Assembly (NCBI RefSeq): GCF_042453785.1
Contig: NC_091675.1
Location: forward strand, 1,810,501 to 1,874,500
DNA from: Malus domestica
Taxonomy: Eukaryota; Streptophyta; Magnoliopsida; Rosales; Rosaceae
Reading direction: 5' to 3'
Length of the DNA stretch: 64,000 bases
The notes below the pieces were generated by a model. It was not told the DNA's origin. It did not search any database and was given only the letters and a program-made list of their open reading frames with translations. Positions within the stretch are counted from its first letter, which is position 1, and each line of letters opens with the position of its first letter. This document shows, in pieces, positions 31,293 through 43,216 of this stretch. Position numbers and translations under genes: made by a program.

Positions 31293-34200
31293 TTATTATA
31301 TTATAATATAACCTAAGAAATAATAATACTTCAAAATTTTACTAACACATTTTAAAAACGAGAAATATAAATATTTTACTATTAAATTAGTATATTTGTA
31401 TTCAGATTCAGACACAGGTGGACTGGATTGTGCAGGCCGTGGACGGTCCACATCTCTCAGGGCCCACCAGTCTCAGATGCTGTGGTGGACGGTTCAGATG
31501 CAATGTGCCAAAATTGACAGGTACTTTTTATGCCATTGTTTTATCTCAGAGGGTCATAATTACTCAAATAATTAGAAACCATGGACATAAATCTTAATAA
31601 AATAATAAATAAATAAATAATAATATTTTGTTTAAGCAAGTTGCACCCTGAACTCCATCTTAATCCGTGATTTCCCCCCAATAAACTATTTTTAATTACA
31701 AAATCAAAACCTTTTAGTTGATATTTTATGAATTTAACCCTAAACCCTAAACATTAAATCCTCATGATTTATGTTCTGCCAATTTAGCAAGAAAACAGTG
31801 CAGTCACTGCTCCGGCTCTGGCTGGCTTGTTGCAAACAGAATGAGTCAAACGACTTCGTTTGCTTTGTTTGATCTTTTGTTTCGTTTGGTTCTTTTTGTT
31901 TCATAGTGTTTAGGCCACTTTTGACACCAAAACAAGCCAAACCTCAGATTGGACTTTGAATCTATCGGTATTATATTCATCCCTAAAGTTAAGCAATCTC
32001 CCTTAAATTACACGTCTTGAAGTTTAGCAACGTTCTATCGGTGTTATAGTGTCTCTGTTCTCGCCCGTTTATTGTTAATAAACAATATTGTCTACACTAA
32101 AAGAGTAAAAAAGTTAGCTAAGCGTCACAATGGACTAGTGATAACGTGGTTCAAATTCACCTTTGGTTGGTAATCGAATCTAAGATCCTTCACTTACAAA
32201 TAAAGATGAATACTACTAAATCGTAATACTAAATGACATTGAAGTTTAAATTTCTCCATTTTGAATAGTCAATGCCTTTTAACTTTTTCTGGTAACTTAA
32301 TTATTGAAATTGAAAGTGTTTACTTGTTTGTGAACGTAACTTTTGTTAACGTATGTATTTTTAAAACATGTGCATAGTGCGAGATCACGTGGAGAATTAA
32401 CACAAAAAATTGTTACGAAAATGACGGTCTGAGGGTGCTAGTGCGTATTAAAAATTCAAGAGGGTTGAAAACCAAATTAAAAGTTGGAAGCGAAATTGAA
32501 CAATGTTAAGTTCAGCAGCATGGATAAAAAAAATCCTATATTAAAATAAGAATATATTCTATTTTCGATAGTCCAACAAGACAAATATACAAGTTGGATT
32601 GATGAAAGCTTACCAAATAAAGAAAAATATTAAACAATGTCATAATTTGAGATTGAGACGGATTAGTTTCTGCTAAGATCATAATTAAGCATCCATTGGG
32701 GTCAAAATTTGGCATGATTATGTTCCAAGATAAACTTACTACTTATCCATGGAATATTGACTTGGCAAGAACGTATTATGCTAAAAAGGGTAACTGTGGG
32801 AATATTCGGATAAGGTTTCGTCCAATCAGAGACTGGCCACGTGGAATTTCACCACATAGTCTTTTACTTTGGGAAGGGAAGAGTGGTTGGATGAGAATTT
32901 TTTCACTTTGTTCATTGATTAATCGAGAACACAACGTCGGATGGGACTGAAAACAAAGACTTTTTTCAAAAATCGAAATGATTTAGTGGCTCAAAAGCAA
33001 ATAAAAGCAAGCAGAGAAAGTTGAAATTTAAACATGTTGAGTTATCTTGCTTGTCCAAAAGCATCATCTTTTGTTGACAAGTCATGAGCTCATTGAAGAC
33101 TAAGCGTTTTTTATTACTTATTATTTAGATGTGGCTTTAAAATGATTAGGAGTTAGTTAGGCTATCTTTGAAAATAGTTTGGTTCGTTTGCTTTTGATAG
33201 AAGCGCTTTTGTTATAAATATATTGTTGTTTGAATTAAAAATTTAAGTGCTTTATAAAAAAACGCTTAGAATGTACTTCTAAGTTTTTATGCCACAAACT
33301 ACTAGAACTGCATTTAATTAGAAAAAAAAAACGCTTTTGTCGTTCCATTACATTTCCAAATATGACCTAGGAAATTTTTAGATAATTAAAAGTGCTTCTA
33401 ACAACGCTGACAACAAAATTTGTTATGATTTATAAAAGAATGAATTGTAGTAATGATTCTTGAATTTTTATCCAATTGAAACTATGACCTGTGAACTAAA
33501 AATTCGTCTGAATTTTTCAAAACATGAAGCAATAGTATTTTTCTTCAATTAGTGAATTACTATTCTCATTAACAGCATTTAACCAAGCCGGTAACCATAT
33601 ACTTCGGCCCGCATTGAACACTGGACCATTCATTGAAGATGAAAGTACATCGAACCCATATGAAGTTTTACCATGTTATAACTTCAGTGCCAAGTGAGGT
33701 TGCATTATGTGAAAAAGAAAACAAATGGATGTACAGTCACAAGGCCAAAGTAATGATGACTAGTTTGATTATCTTTCGGTAGCTTTTCTGATTCCAATAT
33801 GATGCAAAAGGTGCATCTTGAATCTTTATTTTTTTTCGTTTACGTGACCCCCACTCCCCCGCCTTCTCTTTTTTTTCCCTTTTGTTATAAGTGGCAATGT
33901 GGGTCCCGATGCTGCTTTGTGGATGCATACGAGTTAATGGCCTACTAATTAAAAAACTTTTAATCATGACGGGAACACAAGTGAAGGGTTATAGAGAAAG
34001 AGATTTGAATTGTTTTCCTGTTACTGTGTTGTGCTAAATGCAGTGAACCAACGAGATAAATGTTAATCGACAGAAAGTAGGTCACTTTTGTATGCATCGC
34101 CGGTTTTATTGGCAAATTAGGATGCGTCGGGATGATTCAATCACAATATTTCAAATTAATCATGCCGTTCCACGAGGAGAAGTTGTGGCATTAATGATTG

Positions 34201-34532
34201 GTTTCGGTTACCGCCGCAATGGCATCTTAGTTTCTCTCGGTAAAGTAGTCAGAAGATGTTTCCTACCTATGCCGTAAACTTCTTCAGACTGTTTCACATG
34301 TATGCAGTAACTTTTATTGATCTGACTCCGAAAAAAAGGTTTACTAGTTGTCTGTACATTACTCCAAAAGATTATGAAAATATGGAAAATATGGGAAATG
34401 CAATACCAGGGGGTAAACAAAAACATCTATCATGATCTGCAGGGTCCGATCTCGCTGCAAACGATGTTCGTTTGCAAGTCTGGAAGTGCGTGATGAACAT
34501 TGAGACCATATCCTGGTGCCGACTGTTTTTTC
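31293..34532. other. Intergenic spacer and 3' flank of the DUF4091 gene
   Basis: About 3.2 kb of AT-rich DNA in which I support no gene. The open frames present (31740, 32696, 33737, 34092) are short, isolated and unlike known proteins. The last few hundred bases should contain the DUF4091 3' untranslated region. Confidence 0.5.
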
Positions 34533-37500
34533 TCACGACCGGCATGCGTTGTAGATCTCACCCCGCATTGCATCAATGGGCATGTGCTCCTGCGTGTAAC
34601 GCTCAGGACCCAGGTACAAACCCGTCTTTTCAAGGAGAGCCACTCCTTCCTCTCTACCGTATCTTGAAGAATAGAGTCTGAGGTACTCGATGTCCTGATA
34701 TAACCACACAAATGTCTAATCATCAGGAAACAGGACTTGGAAGAAAGAAACAAAACACCATACATGACGTTTTCAGTTGCAACCGCCATGGAAACGCTTT
34801 AGTTTTAAGATTCAAAATTTTTGGAGCAAGAAAAGATTCAGGAAATAAAGTTCCGGATTTGTAAACATTTGTGTTTTGATTGTCAACAGAATGAATGTAT
34901 ACCCCTAAATGACTCGAGAATTGCTCAAAGAATAAATGAAACCAGACCGGGATAAACTGACTATAATATTGAAGTTTCACTTACCTGCAAGCCACTAAGA
35001 ATGCGTTCAAGTCTGACCGAAGCAACTGGTTGACTTGATGATGAGAACACCTGGCCAGGGTAGAACAAAACTCCATCTCCAGGGGGAAGACCACGCCTGA
35101 ATCTTATCTGCTCATTCACGTACTTTATTTCAGTAAAATGCAAGGAGCTTTTTATAATTGCTACTCAATCTCAGAAATTGTCTAGATGCTAGGAAAGTAC
35201 CTCTGCGCTTGGAACATTTGCCTTCTCATAGCAATTGGCACCCCAATATAAGAAACCTGTTCCACCTTCTTTCCATACACGCCACATTACAGCACGGTGT
35301 TGTGTACCTCGCATACCAAGGTGCCAATTGGGATGGGGGTCAGATGGTCCCATGCACACATAAGTCCACCATTCCTACATAATCGACAAGTTCACATCCT
35401 TCAGCAAGTAACATCCAAGATGCAAAAAATTGTAAACAGGTATCCATACATAATTCTTACAAACTGTTTAATCCATAAAAACAAAAGACCACAAACTATT
35501 CCTTCAATTTAACCAAACTCAACAAGAACGGAGCCAGAATTTTAAGAAAGCTTCTCAAGGAAATTAGATAAGAGCCAAGCAAAATTTCTGTTACATCACC
35601 TCGCCATTTTCTGGTTGTATTTCGGAAACAATATCCTTGACCAAATCTTCTCGATTCCCAAGCACCCATTCACTACCAATTTCAAACCAAATTATATTGT
35701 TCTCAGACATTGTCATTGACCAAAAACTAGCAACTAAAGTCAAATACCAGAATACTATCATTTCAACTTTTCTTCTACAGAAGGTTCCCTAGTGGGCACT
35801 TACAGTACAAATGAATATCAATACCTTGTACAATAAATTTGAGTGTGTGGGCGCAGGAATTTTGGAACTTTCACAAAAGCCTCAAACGCAGTAGGTGCAA
35901 GAGGTGCATCGCTTGGCCCTACATGGAGGAAAAGAGCAATACATAGTAACATAAATTCGCAGGTACAAGGAGCAAAATATAGATAAACTAATGAAGCACT
36001 CATTCAGCAGAACCAAAATAAACAATCAGACACACACTACTAAAGATAAACTAATGAAGTACTCATTCAGCAGAACCAAAATAAACAATCAGACACACAC
36101 ACTACTGCCTACGAAACTCTAATCAATAATTAAAATCATTTAGCTATAAGAAGAATATGAGTTCATACCACAGTAGTAACTAGTTAAAACACGAGCATCA
36201 GGAGCATACGCATGGATCTCGCTGGCTATGCTGCGGAGGGACTCGTATTGCTCCAAATTCAGTGGCTGACATATATTATAAAGCAGGCACATTAACTTAC
36301 AATAAATTAGTAATGCATTTTGCAAAAGGAAAAATGATAATGCATGAGTTATCTCCAATACTGCTATACCTTTTACAAATATTTCTATACTGAAAAACTT
36401 AAGCGGAGTTTAAGGGAAATCATTTTTTGACTGTGTTCATACCTCATCCCACAAGTAAAAATAGGCTTTCTTCCAGTGAGACTTTGTCCTTAATATATCA
36501 ATCTGTTTCTGCATGTAATCCTTCGTTGCATTACCACTGTGGCACATCAGCAAATGGGTAGAACCTCATCAGTTTTCATCACACATATACCCGAAAGAAG
36601 TGAACTTGGATGATGAGCTGTATACCCAGAGACAGATCGACTATATGGCAAAGCATAGGCTGCCAACCGTGGATCCGAAAAGTATTCATCTGATTTTGGA
36701 TGATCAGCTGCAACAAATGAAATTCAGAAAAGCAAATAATGCATCTTTTTAGCAGGCATTTATTGAAGACAACAAAGCGAGAAAGTTTAATAAATCAGAG
36801 ATAACAGCATAAGTAATTGATAATAGCAGAGTAGCTTATGGCTCGTCGTAAGTACCTGGCCAAGGGCAGGTATATGTCAAGACACGCATACTATCACCCC
36901 ATCTGCAAAAGTATGGACTGATTTTGTATTGAAGAAGCCACTTAAAATGCTGATCCAGTGCCTCATACCACTCATCAGTCCCATGTTCAACACCAAAACG
37001 ATCTTCAATTACGGTATCAGATATCTAAAATATAGTTTAAGGATGCAATGACATTGTAGGATCACAAAACATGTGGTTGAACATACAACAGAACATTAAT
37101 TTATAAAAGACTTTTGGTCTGTCATAAGAACAGCACATCTGCATCTTCACGCATGGGCATTATTTGCTGTAAGGAATTAATGATCCCCCTTCCAATTTTA
37201 CACTTACTAATAAGTGTTTATGCTTCTCAGTTACTTGAATTAATATGTCAGAAGTTAAATACTATTTTTTAATAAAACGCAGGATACGCCAAAAACAGCA
37301 GGGAGTGATGGGGTTACAGGAAGAATGAAGTCCCAAACTGTCATATTAATCTTCACGCGTACTGAAAGGCTCGAAATAGCATCTTCCTCCATCATATCAA
37401 CTGGCCCATTTAATGATAAGTATTCAGAAAATAGTGGCGACAGAAGAACACTTCTTAAAGATGCTGTAGCAGATTTCACCCTTTCTACCTAAAAAAGCAC

Positions 37501-39562
37501 ATGCTCAAATGAACAGCTAATAACACACCAAAACTAAACAGAAATAATACAATTGTGTACAAAGTTCAATTTGTAAACCAACCACTTCATCCACCAGTTT
37601 CCCATCAATGGGGTCCAACATTTCAAGACAACTTTGAAGATCCCTATAAAGTTGATGCTTCTCGGCTTTGCCCAAGCAATGTGCTGGAACCCTGTACCAA
37701 GTCAGAATCAATAAACGTAGAGAATATATTTCAATGTATAAGGAAAGGAATACCCATATTGCTAAAAGAATAGAGAGCTAAACTTTTACAGCTTATTGAC
37801 TAAAAATAAATGTGAACAGACTCACTCCGAATCTGCCTTTGTAGCAGTAATGATGATCTCCCCCTCATACTGTCCTGGGGGTTGTGCACTAGGAACATCA
37901 ATGGAAACCCAAACTGCAGTTGTTTCTCTGGAGGCACCAGCATGGGGAGGAGAGGGAAGGAGAAAGAAGATTGCGTCAGTCTCTTGCAATAAGTGTCTTA
38001 TAGAATTATGTCACACCAAATTAAGACTATCATAATACTACTGCGATCAGTACCCTGGTAGCAGGCTTATTTGACTAACTGGAAGATCAAGAGGTGCAAG
38101 AGCATCTGGGACACCCAATATGGGAACCACACGCCGCATGTTTATTGATTGTCCAACTACCAACCTGCCCACAGTAAATATCAGAAAGTAAGGAAATGGA
38201 AGAGTAATTGTAAGCCTACAGCAAGAAAAATATGACTTCAAAGAACTAACCGATCACCAGATGTGGAGCATAAGTCACTACACTGGACCTGCACAACCCC
38301 TGCATTTCCAGGACCACCCCATGAAACTTTTGGACGCATTGCAATTTGAATACTTTCTCTTTCATTTCTACCAGCCAGAAGATTAACCTTCAAGTAAACC
38401 CAACTTAGAATCCAGAAGACTACAGTACCTCAAGAGCAGAAGATCGGATGCTTCATCCTATTCTATTAAGTAAAAAGGTCACGAATATACTCTTTTCACA
38501 ATATATGATAGCTCCTACATATTCTAATAGAAATTAAATGGTAGAAACAAAAAGCAATAGCCTCCAACAGGAAGGTAAATATCTATTGAAATGCAAATTA
38601 TTAAAAAAAAAAAAATTGCATAACTCATTCTCAGAGATGTTAAGGATTGATATTAGGTGTGGCAAGAGTCATAAGATGGCACCTAAGCTGCTTGCCTTCC
38701 ATTTTTAATAAATCTTGTGGAATTCATAGTTTTCAGAAGCTAGTTAACATGACACCATTTAAATCATGGAACTATACGTACCGACTCCAAATTCCTTGGC
38801 ATTTCTTGTGGTCCAACATTTGCTGTGCTTGGCATGCACCACACATGCACTAAATCAGCAGTCGGAAACTCTGTAGGGTCGATTGATCCTTTGAGTGGAC
38901 TTGGAACTTGTACGCCACCATCAGTCCATCCATATGCCGTCCCTCCTCCAGAAACACCTTCAACTGGTGGCACAACGATGTCTTGAGGATTCCCTGGTAA
39001 GTTGTATCCACAACAAAATCAGCTCATATGAATCTCTAGATTCAAAATTATTTACCAAATTTCAAGGACAATCCAACTAAAAGGCACTTTAATTGGTTTA
39101 TGATCGAAACGCTTTGCAACAATTACAAAAGTGCTTAACATTTCCTAAATCCAATCAGAAAAGCCAATTCATAAACTGTACATCAGAAATTTCGAAGTTC
39201 CGAACAGCTTTTCAAGTAAATAACCTTAGTCGATCATCTAAGCTAAAATACAAACAGTTGTGCGATTACAAGCAAAATGTTCAGTTTCGCTGAGATTGCA
39301 GTGAAAAAAGAAAATATTTACAACGCCATTTGCATATCGGACCGTATCCGTGAAGATTTCAATTTTAATTTCTCATATTTTCTCACTTACTCCTCTATTT
39401 TTCACAGGAACCAAACAGTGGATACAGGAATCAAGAAAAGGAGCAATTTTCCGAGAAAATGGCAGAAATTGAACACCGGCGACTCAAACAAACATTAAAC
39501 TAGCGCCTGAAAAGCGAAGAGAGAAAGGTGAAAATTGGCCGCGACTAACCTGAGTCATCCAT
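34533..39562 (-). CDS. DUF4091 / GH123-like glycoside hydrolase-family protein
   Basis: Sixteen exons with GT/AG borders join in frame to 651 residues: 39562-39550, 38993-38782, 38387-38251, 38164-38054, 37927-37826, 37691-37583, 37488-37288, 37024-36856, 36707-36626, 36536-36443, 36265-36169, 35918-35825, 35672-35600, 35377-35201, 35107-34985, 34694-34533. The first coding exon is only 13 nt (ATGGATGACTCAG). The N-terminal half has beta-sandwich-like segments (VWVSIDVPSAQPPGQYEGEI). The C-terminal half is the DUF4091 barrel, with WLLQYKISPYFCRWGDSM, YFYLWDEPLN, EEWWTYVCMGP and LYWGANCYEKANVP. Related GH123 enzymes use an adjacent Asp-Glu pair on N-acetylhexosamine substrates. The DE of WDEP (about residues 409-410) sits in the analogous barrel region (inference). 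There is no signal peptide, so a cytosolic location is likely. The substrate in plants is unknown to me. Confidence 0.88.
35981..36106. repeat. 63-bp tandem duplication in a DUF4091 intron
   Basis: AGATAAACTAATGAAG starts at 35981 and 36044, and the two units are nearly identical through CAATCAGACACACAC. It lies entirely in the intron between exons 11 and 12, so it should not affect coding. Confidence 0.9.
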
Positions 39563-39786
39563 TTCCGGCAATTACGATTTGCAGAAGAAGATCGGCGGTG
39601 TCTTCTTCTTCCTCCGAGCTCGGTATTTGCTTTTCAGGTGAAGAAATCGAACTGTCGCCTGAGGACTGAAAGAAATGATCCCGCTGGTCTTCTCTCGTTG
39701 CGAATTAAAAGAATGCAAATGGATCATGTAATAAGTACTTGCCAGATTTATAGTTTCTTTCTTTCATTAAAAAAAAAAAAAAAAAA

Positions 39787-40827
39787 GGTAAATTACTAAA
39801 AAAACTACATTTATTATTAGGTCATTAACAATTTCATACATTGTATTTAAAAAATTTCAAGTTCATACCTTATCTTCGAATTTGTTGCAATGTCATACAT
39901 TCCGTCAATTAATATCAGTTCTTCAGTTAAATGCTGACGTGGCATGAGGTTGGTCCACTTTTTATTTAAAATTATTAAACATTTTTTTAAATCATTTAAT
40001 ATTTTTTAAATATTAAAATAATAATTAATTTAAAAAAAAATAAAAATCATCAGTTTCGTCCCCCCTCCTCATCTTCTTCCCCCAAACCCCCCTCTGCAAC
40101 CCAAAAAAAAAACCCAGTTCGTCTTCCCCCCGCACCCACCCTCCATCGTCCCTCCTCTACACACACCACTCCTTAAATCCACACTCATTCCTCCCATTTT
40201 CTCCTCGCCCAGGTTCTCCACTCATGGAATCGGCCTGACGAAGGGGGTTTCCCTCCACCTCACGAACCTAGCGATGGTGGTGTAGACAGGATATGGGTTT
40301 TTTTTTTCTCTTTCTTTTATGGGTTGTAGGGGGAAGAAAATGAAGATGGGGGAGGAGGAAGGGGGGGAAGACAAACTGAAGGTTTTTTTTCTTTTCTAGG
40401 TTGCAGGTGGGGGGGGGGGGGGGGAAAGAAGATGAAAATGGGGGAGAAAAGAAGAAGCGGGGGTGGGGAGGGGGAGAAGAAGATGAAGATGAAGATGGGG
40501 GAGAAGAGAAGAAGCGGGGGTGGGGTGGACGAAACTGATGGTTTTTTTTTTTTAAATTTTTTAAATTTTAAATTCATTATTATTGTAATATTTTTAAAAT
40601 ATTAAATATATTTTTTAAAGTTTTTAATAGTTTTTTAATAATTTTTTAATAAAAAGTGGATGTCGCCTCATACCACGTCAACATTTAACTGAGAAACTAA
40701 CAGTCAACTGACGGAATGAATGACATTGCAACAAATTCGAAGATAAAGTATGACATTGAAACTTTTTAAAGATGAGATATGAAATTGTTAATGACATAAT
40801 AGTTGAGGTAGTTTTTTGTAATTTATC
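39787..40827. mobile_element. Non-autonomous Mutator-like element with long TIRs
   Basis: The ends GGTAAATTACTAAAAAAACT and ...AGTTTTTTGTAATTTATC begin inverted repeats of about 190 bp. These include TTCGAATTTGTTGCAATGTC and a CGTCAATTAA..TGACGTGGCA zone. Nine A residues flank each side, consistent with a 9-bp target duplication in poly-A. The core is low-complexity: C/T-rich on the left and G/A-rich (GGGGGAAGAAG-like) on the right. There is no transposase. It sits about 225 bp upstream of the DUF4091 start and may influence its promoter. Confidence 0.75.
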
Positions 40828-40836
40828 AAAAAAAAA

Positions 40837-41553
40837 TCTTTCTTTTATTTATGCACTATTTTCCATCTTCCATTAAACCAAATTTAAAATTAATTAATTA
40901 AACAAAACTTTGATGGCGATGTGCCTTTTTTTTATAGAAAACTAATGAAAATAGCTTGAAAACTTTAAGTTTTATTGATAAGGACAAAATAAAGGATAAA
41001 GTGAATAGTACATGATTGATTCTTTAATATAAAAATGTGGTTTTTTGTTAAAATAAACAGTACCGGGAGCTTTTCGTTAAAATTTCCTTTATTTTTCTTA
41101 TATATTTTTGTTCATGCTTTTACTCACGAATACCGTGCCCAAATTGCAAATGACGTGTTATCACAATTACAAGTGACCTTTTGTTGCAGTTACTAAAGGA
41201 ATTGGATCCGCTCCGAACCTTAATGTTCGGAGCTTAATGATCAATTCATTTCGGCAGTGCAAATTGAATTCAACAATTCCTATTAACTTATTTTATTGAC
41301 TCACCATTTTTTTTACACATCAATCAACCGCCTAGATGATTTGATTCTTAAACTCGAATACTATGTCCGAAGCAAATACAATTCCATTACCAAACAGGGA
41401 GAACTAGGAAACAAAATTATAATTATGTTTCGCCACGGCATCCGTAGAGAAATTTGCTTCTCTAAAAATATAACTAACCTAATTGGTATGACTCATCAAT
41501 ATCTTTCTACTATTTTATATAGCTACGTAAATAAGATGTAAACAGCAGAGAGC
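40837..41553. other. Intergenic spacer
   Basis: AT-rich sequence between two mobile elements. I see no gene; an 81-codon frame at 41296 is isolated. Confidence 0.5.
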
Positions 41554-41557
41554 TTAA

Positions 41558-42920
41558 GGGGAGGGATCCCCATTTTTTCAAAAAAAATGGGGACACGCTC
41601 CCCACCGTTAGATTGACTTTAATGAAATTGTGTGGTTGAGATTAAAACACAGGCCATAGAATCTCAACCACAGGATTTCATTTAGGGCACGTTTACGTAA
41701 GGGTAATTGGAATCAGGAAACGGAATTGAATTCCGATTACGGAATACTCCTGTGTTTACCAAATTTGAGGAATCAAAATTTAGTGGGTCCCACACAAATT
41801 TTGGAATCCAATTCCGAAATTTGGAGGAATTGGACTCCTAACAATTAGATGGTATTTGGATTCCGGAGGATTGAGGGGGTGAGGAATCCATTTTTCTTAC
41901 CCATTGTGCCCTCGCATAAAAGTTGAAATTTCAAGGAAACCCGAGCTCTCGTCCCCAATGTAATCCCTCTCCTTCTCCCTCACCACCGTCGCACATCCCT
42001 TGCCTTTCCCAGGACACAGAGCCGGCCACCATCATCTTTCACAACAATTAAACCACAAACCAAGAAGAAGCTTGCTGCAATTTTAGTAGGTATTTTAGGA
42101 TGGTGCGGCTGCTGAGAAAGACTGGGAAGAGGGGGAGAGAGAGAAGAGGAAATAAACTAGGGTGATTAAGAATCTTCTCAAACAAAGATACCCATATCAC
42201 TCTATTCTCCAGTCTCACCCATTTTCCTAGGAGAAGTGTCGGCTCCGGCCACACCCGAACCCCAGTTATCCTCGTCGCTTGCAGAATTTAAGAATGAGAG
42301 AGAGATGAGGATGCATGTGAATCTGCGAATTCGGGAGGTGGTGGGGTGGTTGTGGGGGCTAGGGAAGAAGAGGATATGGATGGAAGGGAGGAGGAGTGGA
42401 GGACCTGTGAATATGGGAGGTCGTGGGAAGGCTATGGGGGGTTGGGGAAAGATAGGATTGAAGAAAGGGAGGAGATGAGGATGCTGGGACATCGGAAGGA
42501 AGGGAATGAAGTGATGGTTTTTTTTATTTATATAAATATTAACTTAAGAAGAGCTTCTTCAATTATTTTATGAATTAATATGATATGAAATATAAATCAA
42601 TTCCAATAATTTTATATGAACATAATTTATTTATGTAAGGGCAATATAGTAATCAACCTAGTTTTCATTCCGATTCAACTGAATAAGTAAACAACTTATA
42701 TGGACTCAACATCATTCCTACTCCGATTCCAGACAGTTTTAGTAAACAACTTCAACAGGAATCTGATTCTGATTCCACCTCATTTCAATTCCTCCTCAAT
42801 CCAATTCCTCCTCGATCCAATTCCTCTCAATCTGATTACGGATTTGTAAACGCGCCATTAATTCAAATCCAACGGTGGGGAGCGTGTCCCCATTTTTTTG
42901 AAAAAATGGGGATCCCTCCC
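41558..42920. mobile_element. TTAA-flanked MITE interrupted by another element
   Basis: The ends GGGGAGGGATCCCCATTTTT and the complementary AAAAATGGGGATCCCTCCCC, followed inward by GGGGACACGCTCCCCACCGT and its complement, give TIRs of about 55 bp. TTAA flanks both sides. The arms match the small element in P450 intron 1 (6208-6365). The large size comes from the insertion at 41695-42857. Confidence 0.8.
41695..42857. mobile_element. Nested TIR element (TTA target duplication)
   Basis: The ends GGGCACGTTTACG and TGTAAACGCGCCA are inverted repeats, flanked by TTA at 41692-41694 and 42858-42860. They are followed inward by mirrored GGAATTGAATTCCGATTACG / ATTCCGTTTCC-like arms. About 1.16 kb. 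Internal GA-rich open frames (42202-42573) are not recognisable as transposase. PIF/Harbinger-like by target site. Confidence 0.65.
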
Positions 42921-42924
42921 CTTA

Positions 42925-43216
42925 AGCAATTCCTGTAAACAGATTAAAAAGACGATAATTCCTAGTTTATATAGAGAGACAAAATTACCCTCCTTACTCC
43001 ACCACGTGTCATTCCCTGATTAGCTACAAATCACGCAACGCTACACCTGGATGCAAGTAGCCAAATTACTGCTCCTTGTTGTTAGCGCCCTCCCTCACCG
43101 AAAAAGAAACTCGCCGTCCGTAGAGGTTACGAAACCACAACGCCACCGTAGCCTGGGTTTAGGGTTTGCGCGACAAACCACATCACCCACCGTTAAGCGA
43201 CATCGTTCAGGCTGCC
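42925..43216 (+). promoter_or_regulatory. CSN4 promoter and leader
   Basis: Short gap between the MITE and the CSN4 start codon. The leader is inferred to begin around 43050-43100 because the sequence turns GC-rich there (GGGTTTAGGGTTTGCGCGAC). TTTAGGGTTT is a telo-box-like motif common in plant housekeeping promoters. The MITE end lies within about 300 bp of the start codon. Confidence 0.45.

Noticed and set aside
31736-31752. Telomere-like CCCTAAACCCTAAAC
   Set aside because: Only two repeat units in AT-rich spacer; too short to mark an interstitial telomere.
32696-32950. 84-codon frame beginning MGSKFGMIMFQDK
   Set aside because: Isolated in spacer without splice partners or a recognised family; could be chance. 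Transcript evidence would be needed to revive it.
34430-34789. 119-codon minus-strand frame at the DUF4091 3' end
   Set aside because: Wrong frame. The spliced frame entering at 34694 stops at 34533-34535, with a conserved-looking end IYNACRS.
40317-40577. 86-codon Pro/Phe-rich frame
   Set aside because: Lies in the low-complexity core of the Mutator-like element at 39787-40827.
42202-42573. Overlapping open frames of 75-96 codons
   Set aside because: Inside the nested MITE, overlapping on both strands, GA-rich, and without transposase motifs.
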